Assembly: GCA_018814465.1 (NCBI GenBank)
Contig: JAHIZR010000323.1
Span: 1 to 12,183 of the forward strand
From: a bacterium
Lineage (GTDB): Bacteria > Electryoneota > RPQS01
Length of the DNA stretch: 12,183 nucleotides
Direction: 5' to 3'
The position numbers and the translations under genes were made by a program. This document shows positions 6,124-12,183 of the stretch, piece by piece. Each line of letters begins with the position of its first letter. Position 1 is the stretch's first letter. The notes beneath the pieces were generated by a model. It was not told where the DNA came from and did no database searches. It saw only the letters and a program-made list of their open reading frames with translations.

Positions 6124-7566
6124 TTACTCAATGGATTTAAGGACTTTTTCAAGTTCGGCGCGTGCCCATTCACGATCGGGCTCGGCCAGTTGGCTCAACT
6201 GCTCGGGCGATTTCAACGGCAACGGATAGTTGCCGGTGAAACAGGCGTCACAATAATGCGCGGGAGTTTCCTGGGTTGCGCGATGCATGCCCTCGACCGA
6301 AAGATAAGCGATCGAGTCGACACCCAGATAGTCTCGAATCTCATTTACATCGCACCAAGCCCCGATCAATTCCCGCCGGGTCGGGAAATCCATCCCGAAG
6401 AAACAGGGCCATTTGACGGGCGGCGAAGCGATACGGATATGCACTTCCTTAGCTCCGGCTTTGCGCAGCGTATTAACTAATTTCTTCATCGTCGTGCCGC
6501 GCACAATCGAATCGTCAACGACAACGACCCGTCTGTCTTTCAGCACTCCTTCCACCGGGTTAAACTTAATCCGCGAATGAAATCCGCGCATAAAGGGCGA
6601 GGGGTTGATGAATGTGCGACCAATATAGTGATTGCGAATAAGTCCGATTTCATATTTCAAACCGGAGCGGCTGGCATAACCGATCGCGGAAGTGTTCGAT
6701 GAGTCGGGAATCGCGATGACAATGTCGGCGTCCGCCGGCGACTCTTCGGCCAGGATCTTGCCCATCTTTCGGCGTACTTTATCAACCGAGGTGCCGAAGA
6801 TTTTGCTGTCGGGACGGGAAAAATAAATCAGCTCGAAGATACAATGATGAAGTTCCGGCTCCGCGAATCGCTGTGAGGCAAGCCCTTTGGCGCTGATCGT
6901 TAAGATTTCGCCGGGTTCGATATCCCGTTCATATTGGGCGTCAATAATGTCCAGCGCGCAGGTTTCCGAAGCGACCACGTATTTCTCCCCTCTTCTGCCG
7001 AGGCAAAGCGGTTTGAAGCCGTGCGGATCTCTGGCGACGACCATCTCAGTTGGACTTAAGAACACGAGCGAGTAAGCTCCGCGCACCCGCTTGCAGGCAT
7101 CCGCGACCCGGTCAGCAAGCGTCGCGCCATTCGAACGGGCGATGAAGTGAACGAAAACCTCGCTGTCACACCCTGTCTGGAAAATCGCTCCCAGTTTTTC
7201 CATTTCTTCATGAAGTTCGCGCGCATTGGTCAAATTCCCGTTATGACCGACCGCCAGAGGTCCGTCTTTAGTGCGAACGACAAGCGGTTGAATGTTATCA
7301 TGAGTTGAACTCCCGGATGTCGAATAGCGAACATGCCCGATCGCTGCATTCCCTTGCAGCTTCTGGAATCTTGACTGATCCTTGAAAACGTCCGCGACCA
7401 GCCCCATTCCTCTCGCGTGATGGAGCTCGGTGCCGTCAGCCGACACGATTCCCGCGGATTCTTGCCCTCGATGCTGCAGGGCAAAAAGCCCCAAATAGGC
7501 CAGTTCAGGCGCTTGCGGATGTCCGAAGACACCCATAACTCCACAAAATTCCCGCGGTTTGTCCAT
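6124..7566 (-). CDS. purF: Amidophosphoribosyltransferase (glutamine PRPP amidotransferase)
   Basis: The first enzyme of de novo purine synthesis, making 5-phosphoribosylamine from PRPP and glutamine. It is 480 residues and of the Bacillus subtilis type. A 7-residue propeptide MDKPREF precedes C8, which becomes the N-terminal nucleophile Cys after cleavage. The Ntn glutaminase domain (CGVMGVFG, ALQHRGQESAGI, GHVRYST) is followed by the phosphoribosyltransferase domain with the PRPP loop VVVVDDSIVRGTT. Cysteines in HCIFELIYF, PCFFGMD and YCDACFTG match the four ligands of the [4Fe-4S] cluster. The start is ATG at 7566 with GGAGAG upstream. An in-frame TTG at 7614 is rejected because it lies inside the promoter. 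It is first gene of an operon with the phosphatidyltransferase and cysS. Confidence 0.98.
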   Translation of the reverse strand: MDKPREFCGVMGVFGHPQAPELAYLGLFALQHRGQESAGIVSADGTELHHARGMGLVADVFKDQSRFQKLQGNAAIGHVRYSTSGSSTHDNIQPLVVRTKDGPLAVGHNGNLTNARELHEEMEKLGAIFQTGCDSEVFVHFIARSNGATLADRVADACKRVRGAYSLVFLSPTEMVVARDPHGFKPLCLGRRGEKYVVASETCALDIIDAQYERDIEPGEILTISAKGLASQRFAEPELHHCIFELIYFSRPDSKIFGTSVDKVRRKMGKILAEESPADADIVIAIPDSSNTSAIGYASRSGLKYEIGLIRNHYIGRTFINPSPFMRGFHSRIKFNPVEGVLKDRRVVVVDDSIVRGTTMKKLVNTLRKAGAKEVHIRIASPPVKWPCFFGMDFPTRRELIGAWCDVNEIRDYLGVDSIAYLSVEGMHRATQETPAHYCDACFTGNYPLPLKSPEQLSQLAEPDREWARAELEKVLKSIE

Positions 7567-7602
7567 CCGAAATAATACTCTCCAAATTTGGAATAGACAA
7601 TA

Positions 7603-7631
7603 AATATAATCCAAATATGTTATTATGTCAA
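7603..7631 (-). promoter_or_regulatory. Near-consensus promoter of the purF operon
   Basis: On the minus strand: a perfect -35 TTGACA (7631..7626), a 17-nt spacer and -10 TATATT (7608..7603), five of six matches to consensus. Transcription would start near 7597, giving a leader of about 30 nt before the purF ATG. The -10 extended as TATATTTA also resembles the Bacteroidetes TAnnTTTG element. It is the strongest promoter-like match found, and it rules out the upstream TTG start of purF. Confidence 0.75.
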
Positions 7632-7744
7632 TTCAGTGCCCGATATATTCTGCAGGTTCCCCGGCAATTCTTCTCTTGATAGTAGTGGGATGGATAGGTA
7701 TCTTTATATTTTACCGCTCACGGTGCTAAATCTTCACATTATAC

Positions 7745-7771
7745 ATGTTCACTCCCTTGATGGATGAACAT
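7745..7771. promoter_or_regulatory. Inverted repeat over the -35 of the epimerase promoter: candidate operator
   Basis: ATGTTCA (7745..7751) and TGAACAT (7765..7771) form a perfect 7-bp inverted repeat with a 13-nt spacer. The centre-to-centre distance is 20 bp, about two helical turns, as for dimeric repressors. It surrounds the candidate -35 at 7757..7762, so binding there would be expected to block transcription of the epimerase gene. Confidence 0.4.
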
Positions 7772-7785
7772 TAAGTAAATATAAA
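7757..7785 (+). promoter_or_regulatory. Candidate promoter of the epimerase-secreted protein unit
   Basis: -35 TTGATG (4 of 6), a 17-nt spacer and -10 TATAAA (5 of 6) on the plus strand. Transcription would begin near 7792 and give a leader of about 65 nt. A second, weaker candidate (TTGATA, 17-nt spacer, TATCTT) lies upstream from 7676 to about 7704. Confidence 0.45.
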
Positions 7786-7807
7786 CAAATAATTAACGCA
7801 TCTGAGT

Positions 7808-7833
7808 GAAGCTGACGCTTCCTGAAGTCAGCT
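7808..7833 (+). promoter_or_regulatory. Overlapping alternative stem-loops in the epimerase 5' leader
   Basis: AGCTGAC (7810..7816) can pair perfectly with GTCAGCT (7827..7833) around a 10-nt loop. The same bases take part in a shorter hairpin, GAAGC (7808..7812) with GCTTC (7817..7821). The two structures exclude each other and end 9 nt before the Shine-Dalgarno. It may be a small regulatory leader or an mRNA-stabilising stem; no known riboswitch is recognised. Confidence 0.35.
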
Positions 7834-7842
7834 CCCAAACAT

Positions 7843-7848
7843 GGAGGA
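7843..7848 (+). promoter_or_regulatory. Shine-Dalgarno that fixes the TTG start of the epimerase
   Basis: GGAGGA lies 9 nt before TTG at 7858. The nearby ATG at 7841 is in the same frame distance group but runs into TGA after six codons, so it cannot be the start. Confidence 0.75.
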
Positions 7849-7857
7849 AAGACTCGC

Positions 7858-8901
7858 TTGAAAACGCTTATTACCGGCGGAGCCGGATTCCTCGGCCTGC
7901 ATACCGCTCATTGTTTTGCCCAAAATGGCTGGGAAGTCATTGTTACAGACATCGCGGATTTTTTCGAAGAGGAATTCCCAAAAGGTACAAAATATTTTCG
8001 ACATGACGTTCGTGACCGTGAGGGTCTCGATAAGATTCTGAAAGAGAATCCTGTCGACGTAATCATTCATGGAGCAGCGGCTCTGCCCCTTTGGAAGCCC
8101 TCCGAGATTCATGATATCAACGAAAACGGAACCCGCACCGTGCTTGATGCGGCTAAAGCCGCCGGAATCAAGCGCGTCGTCTTCATCTCATCCACGGCTG
8201 TCTACGGAGTTCCCGACCATCACCCACTCTTCGAAACCGATCAGTTGATCGGCGTCGGTCCCTACGGTGAAAGTAAAATCGCCGCTGAAAAAATCTGCGA
8301 AAGCTACCGCACCAAAGACTTCTGCGTCCCGGTGATCCGGCCCAAGACTTTTATCGGGACTCATCGCCTCGGCGTCTTTCAGATTCTCTACGATTGGGTT
8401 GAATCCGGCAAACGCATCCCCATGATCGGCAACGGCAAAAACCGCTACCAACTGCTGGAAGTTGATGACCTTGCCGATGCGATCTTCCTCGGGGCTACAG
8501 TCAATGCGGAAAAAGCCAATGATACCTTCAATGTCGGCGCGGAAAAATATATGACCGTCCGCGAAGATATGGGCGCTATGTGTGACTATGCCGGCAACGG
8601 TGCGCGTCCCTGGGGAACCCCGGCTAAGCCGATTAAGTTCTTCCTGATTATCTTTGAAGCCTTAGGTCTGTCCCCTCTCTATAAGTGGGTCTACGGCACC
8701 GCCGATCAGGATAGTTTCGTCTCCATTGACAAAGCCAAGAAGGTCCTCGGCTGGTCGCCGAAGTATTCCAATGCCGAGGCGCTCATTCGCAGTTATAAGT
8801 GGTATCTCGATCACAAGCACGAAATCGCGCAGGGCACCGGCATCACCCATCGTATCGCCTGGAAGCAGGGCATCCTTGCCTTCTTTAAGAAGTTTATGTA
8901 A
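7858..8901 (+). CDS. NAD-dependent epimerase/dehydratase family protein (extended SDR)
   Basis: A 347-residue extended short-chain dehydrogenase/reductase of the nucleotide-sugar epimerase/dehydratase type. The N-terminal Rossmann fold has TGGAGFLG (6-13) for the dinucleotide and D31 after VIVT, which favours NAD over NADP. SSTAVYG (111-117) supplies the catalytic Ser/Thr, and Y136-x3-K140 is the active-site pair. A conserved RPKTFIG follows at about 160-166. The C-terminal substrate domain ends with a basic, hydrophobic tail (F-F-K-K-F-M). The exact sugar, or even a sterol-like substrate, cannot be decided. The start is TTG, supported by GGAGGA upstream. The secreted T9SS cargo gene follows after 33 nt on the same strand, so the two are probably one operon. 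It is divergent from purF. Confidence 0.9.
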   Translation: MKTLITGGAGFLGLHTAHCFAQNGWEVIVTDIADFFEEEFPKGTKYFRHDVRDREGLDKILKENPVDVIIHGAAALPLWKPSEIHDINENGTRTVLDAAKAAGIKRVVFISSTAVYGVPDHHPLFETDQLIGVGPYGESKIAAEKICESYRTKDFCVPVIRPKTFIGTHRLGVFQILYDWVESGKRIPMIGNGKNRYQLLEVDDLADAIFLGATVNAEKANDTFNVGAEKYMTVREDMGAMCDYAGNGARPWGTPAKPIKFFLIIFEALGLSPLYKWVYGTADQDSFVSIDKAKKVLGWSPKYSNAEALIRSYKWYLDHKHEIAQGTGITHRIAWKQGILAFFKKFM

Positions 8902-8934
8902 GCATTCGCAATCGCTTTCCACTAAGGAGCCGCT

Positions 8935-11598
8935 ATGAAACATCGCTTGCAACTCCTCTTGCTGTGCCTCGGATTCGTCTTCGCGGCTCTTTGGATTGCT
9001 CTCCCTGCTCATGCGACGGTCCCCTGGACTGCCGAGCAGATCGCCGAATACGAACGGACTCATCCGCCGCTCCCCTTCTCGCCCGAACGACTTGAACGAC
9101 CCGGCGCTTCACTTGGCACGCTCGACGACCCGGTTTACTTCGAGGAATTCGTTCAGACCTGCAATTTTCTGACAACATTACAGAATTTTAATCCGGGAAC
9201 CGACTACGGCGGCATGCGCGAAGGCGAAGTCGGCAGTGATTTTAATATCATTCAGACCGACAACACGCAGGAAGCCATTCGCGACTGGTGCCAGTACGCC
9301 CTCTGGACGGGAGATACCGCAACCTTCAGCGCGAATGTCAGAGCCGCCTGGGTATACTGCAACATCCACACAGCTTGGACGGAAGAATCAGAAGGTGGCA
9401 TTTATTATCGAGACCACAACTGCGGCTGGGGTATTGAAGCAGCAATTCTCTTTCTGGCCGCCTATGGTGACACATCGCAGAATGTCTATGCCGACGGCTG
9501 TTGTGCCCATATGGCAAACCATGATTTCGACGGGACTAATCTGGCCTGCTTCGCCTATGCCCTTGGTCTCGGCGGAATGTATCAATGGGCTGTCTACAGA
9601 AATCATCAGGATTGGATCAGCCATGCCATTCAGCAGGGCTTCGCGCTGCGCGACTGGCTCAGCGAAAGTCCCGCTCGCATCCGCAGTACCAGTTGGGCGC
9701 TGTCCGGCGGCACTGCTGTCTGGGGACTCTGCCGCAGTCTGTTTGCCGCTTATCCCGATACCGGTCGAGCATGGGTACAGGAATACGGAGAACAGCTTCC
9801 GATGGCTTCGGAAGTCACTGCGTCATCATGGTACAACTCCTTCAAATGCTGGAACAGTAACGCGACTTATGCTTGCTACGAGCTGACCGATAATCCTGTC
9901 TTCCTCAACCGCGTCGCCGACTACGCGGAGGATCTTTTAAGTTTCGATGTCGACGATGACGGCGGCATTCCCCCCGGCACCTGCTGTATCGAGGATGCTA
10001 ACGATCATTCCTGGGTCAGCGCTTATATGGCATGGATGGCCTTAGGCAATATGATTGGCGGTGTCAGCCGGTTTATCAGCCCCGATCCCTCCGTGCCTTA
10101 TCCCGCTGGTGTTCCTCTTCCCGTTGTTGTTGAAGTTCAAAATCCGCGGCTTGAATCAGCCTCCGGCAGCGTCCAGATAACCGGTTACGAAATAAGTGCC
10201 ACTGCGCCTTTCAATATCGAAGGCGGAGCAAGCATCGAACTCCCAATTACTCAGCCCTGGGAGCTTCCCGATGATAATACTCTGCCCGAGGAAAACTCGC
10301 TGACACTTATCGTCGAATTGATCTATCCCGCGGAGACTCTCGTCGATACGACGATCACTCAGTTCGATATTCGCCGTCAGATTGATATCGCTGGTGAAAT
10401 TCGCGGCGAATTCGATGAAATGGAAATGCCGCCCTGCCGCATCGAATTCTCGAACATCGAGCGGCCCGATACCGTCTATGTCCCCTTCCCGACTCAAACC
10501 GGTATCACCTATACCAGCGGCGATGTTCCATTATTCACAGGCGATGTCCGCATCCGGGTGATTCCTCCCGTTCGTTATACGCTAAAGGACACGATAGTTA
10601 ATATTCAGACTGTCGACCAAACTGAGCTCATTGATCTATTCCTTACAACCACCGAGCTTGTCCTCGTTGATGACGATAACGGCGCCGCCTATGAGACCTA
10701 TGTTGCCGCATCCTTGGACTCGCTTGGTTTCAACACAAGAGTCTGGGACCAAACACTCGAATCTCTGACAGATCCGGACTTTGTTCAGACGATGATCTGG
10801 CTGACCGGAGGTGACGCGCAGAGCGGTCCGGCTGGCACGGTTATCGATGCACAGGAACAAACACTAATCGAATCGTTCTTAAATAGCGGCGGTAAGCTTT
10901 TGCTTTCCGGACAGGACATCACGGACGTGCTTCGCGATGAACCGTTTCTCTCGGATATTCTGCACTGCACCGCCGATGATGATTCGGTTAATCGCATTCC
11001 CATCGGTGGAACCGGCTTGGATCCGGTCTTCGGCAATGTTTATATTGTCCTCGGATCAGGCGGTGCCGCTTCAAATCAATACAGCACTTCCTCTATGGTG
11101 CCATTGGAGAGTGCCGAGACGATTCTTCTATTTCCAATGGGTGAGACCGCCGCCATTAAAGGCATCCATGGCGCAGGCCGCTTCATCTTCACCGGATTCG
11201 GTATTGAAGGCATCCCTTTCACTAGCAGTTTCACAGACCGTACGGAATTCATCGATCTTTGTTTGGATTGGCTGAACGAAACCGCGCGCGCGAATGACTT
11301 GCCCCCGCTGCTGCCGGAATCAATTGCACTGTATCAGAACTATCCGAATCCCTTTAATCCGACGACGACCATTCAGTTCTACGCGCCTCCCGGTACTGCT
11401 TCGCTGTCCTTGATCGTTTATGATATTCTCGGACGCGAAGTTGTCAGCTTGCTCAAGACTCAGCCTGAGCGCGGTATGATCTCGGTTGAATGGGATGGCC
11501 GCACGAACTCGGGACGGCCTGTATCAAGCGGAACCTACATCTACAAACTGACGGGCAGCAATAAGAGCATCTCACGTTCCATGAAATTGCTGCGCTGA
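8935..11598 (+). CDS. Secreted multidomain protein with T9SS type A C-terminal sorting domain
   Basis: An 887-residue exported protein of unknown function. A signal peptide (1-27; basic KHR, hydrophobic core, cleavage near PAHA-TVPW) leads to an apparently helical domain (about 65-380), rich in W, Y and 12 cysteines, including vicinal pairs C189-C190 and C350-C351. Its repeating helix pairs recall an (alpha/alpha) toroid of glycosidase or cyclase type; this is inference. A beta-rich Ig-like region follows (about 390-570), then an alpha/beta domain (about 575-785) opening with LVLVDDDNGAAYE and containing IWLTGGD and LLLSGQDI, like the class I amidotransferase/ThuA-like domains of FCB exoproteins. 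The end (about 793-887), with QNYPNPFNPTT and a final SMKLLR, is a T9SS type A sorting domain. The start is ATG at 8935 after AAGGAG. The transporter gene starts 7 nt after its stop. Confidence 0.9.
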   Translation: MKHRLQLLLLCLGFVFAALWIALPAHATVPWTAEQIAEYERTHPPLPFSPERLERPGASLGTLDDPVYFEEFVQTCNFLTTLQNFNPGTDYGGMREGEVGSDFNIIQTDNTQEAIRDWCQYALWTGDTATFSANVRAAWVYCNIHTAWTEESEGGIYYRDHNCGWGIEAAILFLAAYGDTSQNVYADGCCAHMANHDFDGTNLACFAYALGLGGMYQWAVYRNHQDWISHAIQQGFALRDWLSESPARIRSTSWALSGGTAVWGLCRSLFAAYPDTGRAWVQEYGEQLPMASEVTASSWYNSFKCWNSNATYACYELTDNPVFLNRVADYAEDLLSFDVDDDGGIPPGTCCIEDANDHSWVSAYMAWMALGNMIGGVSRFISPDPSVPYPAGVPLPVVVEVQNPRLESASGSVQITGYEISATAPFNIEGGASIELPITQPWELPDDNTLPEENSLTLIVELIYPAETLVDTTITQFDIRRQIDIAGEIRGEFDEMEMPPCRIEFSNIERPDTVYVPFPTQTGITYTSGDVPLFTGDVRIRVIPPVRYTLKDTIVNIQTVDQTELIDLFLTTTELVLVDDDNGAAYETYVAASLDSLGFNTRVWDQTLESLTDPDFVQTMIWLTGGDAQSGPAGTVIDAQEQTLIESFLNSGGKLLLSGQDITDVLRDEPFLSDILHCTADDDSVNRIPIGGTGLDPVFGNVYIVLGSGGAASNQYSTSSMVPLESAETILLFPMGETAAIKGIHGAGRFIFTGFGIEGIPFTSSFTDRTEFIDLCLDWLNETARANDLPPLLPESIALYQNYPNPFNPTTTIQFYAPPGTASLSLIVYDILGREVVSLLKTQPERGMISVEWDGRTNSGRPVSSGTYIYKLTGSNKSISRSMKLLR

Positions 11599-11605
11599 GA
11601 CTGCC

Positions 11606-12183
11606 GTGTCTAGTCTCTTTCGCTTTCGGCGCAAGAATCCCGGTCAGGTAATCGCCTGGTCAACTTACGATTTTGCGAACTCCGCGTTCGCGACAACCAT
11701 TCTCGCGGTCATCTTCAGTAAGTACTACGCGGGAGTCGTGGCGGGGGGAGCCGAAGGAGTAAAGCTTTTCGGAACGAAAATCCCCGGCGCAACGATGTTC
11801 ACGATCTTTGTTGCGGCGGGAATGATTGCGATTGCGCTCGCGACTCCGATCTTGGCGGCGCTGTCGGACTTAAGCGGACTCAAACGGCGCATGTTGACTA
11901 TGCACGTGATTATCGGCGCGCTGGCGACTTTCGCTCTGTCCGGCATTGCGGAAGGCGACTGGCTGATCGGCGGTCTGATATTCGTCGTTGCACAATTCGG
12001 TTTTGCCGGGGGCAATGCCTTTTACAACGCGATGATCTACGATATCGCGGAACCCGAGGACTTCGGCAAAGTCTCTTCTATTGGCTGGGCCTGGGGCTAT
12101 ATCGGCGGCGGACTGCTCTTGTTCCTGAACCTTGTTATGCTCAAGTTTCCGCAAAGTCTGGGATTTCCTGAAGATTTTTTTAC
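11606..12183 (+). CDS. UMF1-type major facilitator superfamily transporter, partial
   Basis: The open frame runs to the right edge (192 codons seen), so the C-terminal half is missing. It begins with a short cationic segment (FRFRRK) and then WSTYDFANSAFATTILAVIF (about 19-37), a hallmark of the UMF1/Atg22-like branch of the major facilitator superfamily. Hydrophobic helices lie at about 16-40, 62-86, 98-116, 118-138 and 158-180. The loop SDLSGLKRR (87-95) is the MFS motif A between helices 2 and 3. NAFYNAMIYDIAE and GWAWGYIGGGLLL (about 137-171) also fit UMF1. The substrate is unknown. The start is most likely GTG at 11606, 7 nt after the upstream stop; the frame is closed by TGA at 11582..11584 upstream. 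The Shine-Dalgarno is weak, so translational coupling is likely. Confidence 0.9.
   Translation, partial: MSSLFRFRRKNPGQVIAWSTYDFANSAFATTILAVIFSKYYAGVVAGGAEGVKLFGTKIPGATMFTIFVAAGMIAIALATPILAALSDLSGLKRRMLTMHVIIGALATFALSGIAEGDWLIGGLIFVVAQFGFAGGNAFYNAMIYDIAEPEDFGKVSSIGWAWGYIGGGLLLFLNLVMLKFPQSLGFPEDFF

Noticed and set aside
6114..6173. GTG start at 6173 for the phosphatidyltransferase
   Set aside because: It would overlap the purF end by 50 nt and add 20 residues that do not look like the family; ATG at 6113 lies just after the purF stop.
7567..7614. N-terminal extension of PurF from a TTG start at 7614
   Set aside because: This codon lies in the spacer of the near-consensus promoter, upstream of the predicted transcript start; the ATG at 7566 gives the normal short propeptide before the catalytic cysteine.
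9236..9886. 216-codon frame inside the secreted protein gene in another frame
   Set aside because: It overlaps a gene with signal peptide and sorting domain, has no Shine-Dalgarno and shows no domain.

Overview
The window looks like a chromosomal segment of a Gram-negative bacterium of the Fibrobacteres-Chlorobi-Bacteroidetes (FCB) superphylum or a related uncultured lineage. The main evidence is the 887-residue secreted protein at 8935..11598, which ends in a type IX secretion (T9SS) type A sorting domain with an NYPNPFNPTT signature. Two candidate promoters also read well as both sigma70-like and Bacteroidetes-like elements. None of the five tRNA genes encodes its CCA end. Species cannot be named from the sequence. 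No mobile element, CRISPR array or phage gene is visible.

Left part, minus strand, 3945 down to 2: a translation locus. Read leftwards it runs promoter, tRNA-Thr(UGU), tRNA-Tyr(GUA), tRNA-Gly(UCC), tRNA-Thr(GGU), tuf (EF-Tu), a methyltransferase, tRNA-Trp(CCA), secE, and a second methyltransferase. The four tRNAs plus tuf have the same order and anticodons as thrU-tyrU-glyT-thrT-tufB of E. coli, and tRNA-Trp plus secE is the usual continuation. The two methyltransferases are the unusual part: one lies between tuf and tRNA-Trp, the other occupies the place after secE where nusG normally lies. EF-Tu has Ala in place of the nearly invariant P-loop Asp (GHVAHGKT rather than GHVDHGKT).

Middle part, minus strand, 7631 down to 3951: a housekeeping operon purF, CDP-alcohol phosphatidyltransferase, cysS. 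It starts at a near-consensus promoter and ends at a GNRA-loop hairpin terminator just before the tRNA-tuf promoter. It joins purine synthesis, phospholipid head-group transfer and cysteinyl-tRNA synthesis.

Right part, plus strand, 7757 to the right edge: a divergent unit. It holds an extended short-chain dehydrogenase/NAD-dependent epimerase with a TTG start, the large T9SS-sorted secreted protein, and the N-terminal part of a UMF1-type major facilitator transporter. Its 5' region has a candidate promoter with an inverted repeat over the -35 and a leader with two overlapping, mutually exclusive stem-loops. The function of this unit is not known. The secreted protein, with an apparent all-helical, cysteine-rich N-terminal domain and an amidotransferase-like C-terminal domain, is the least explained gene here.
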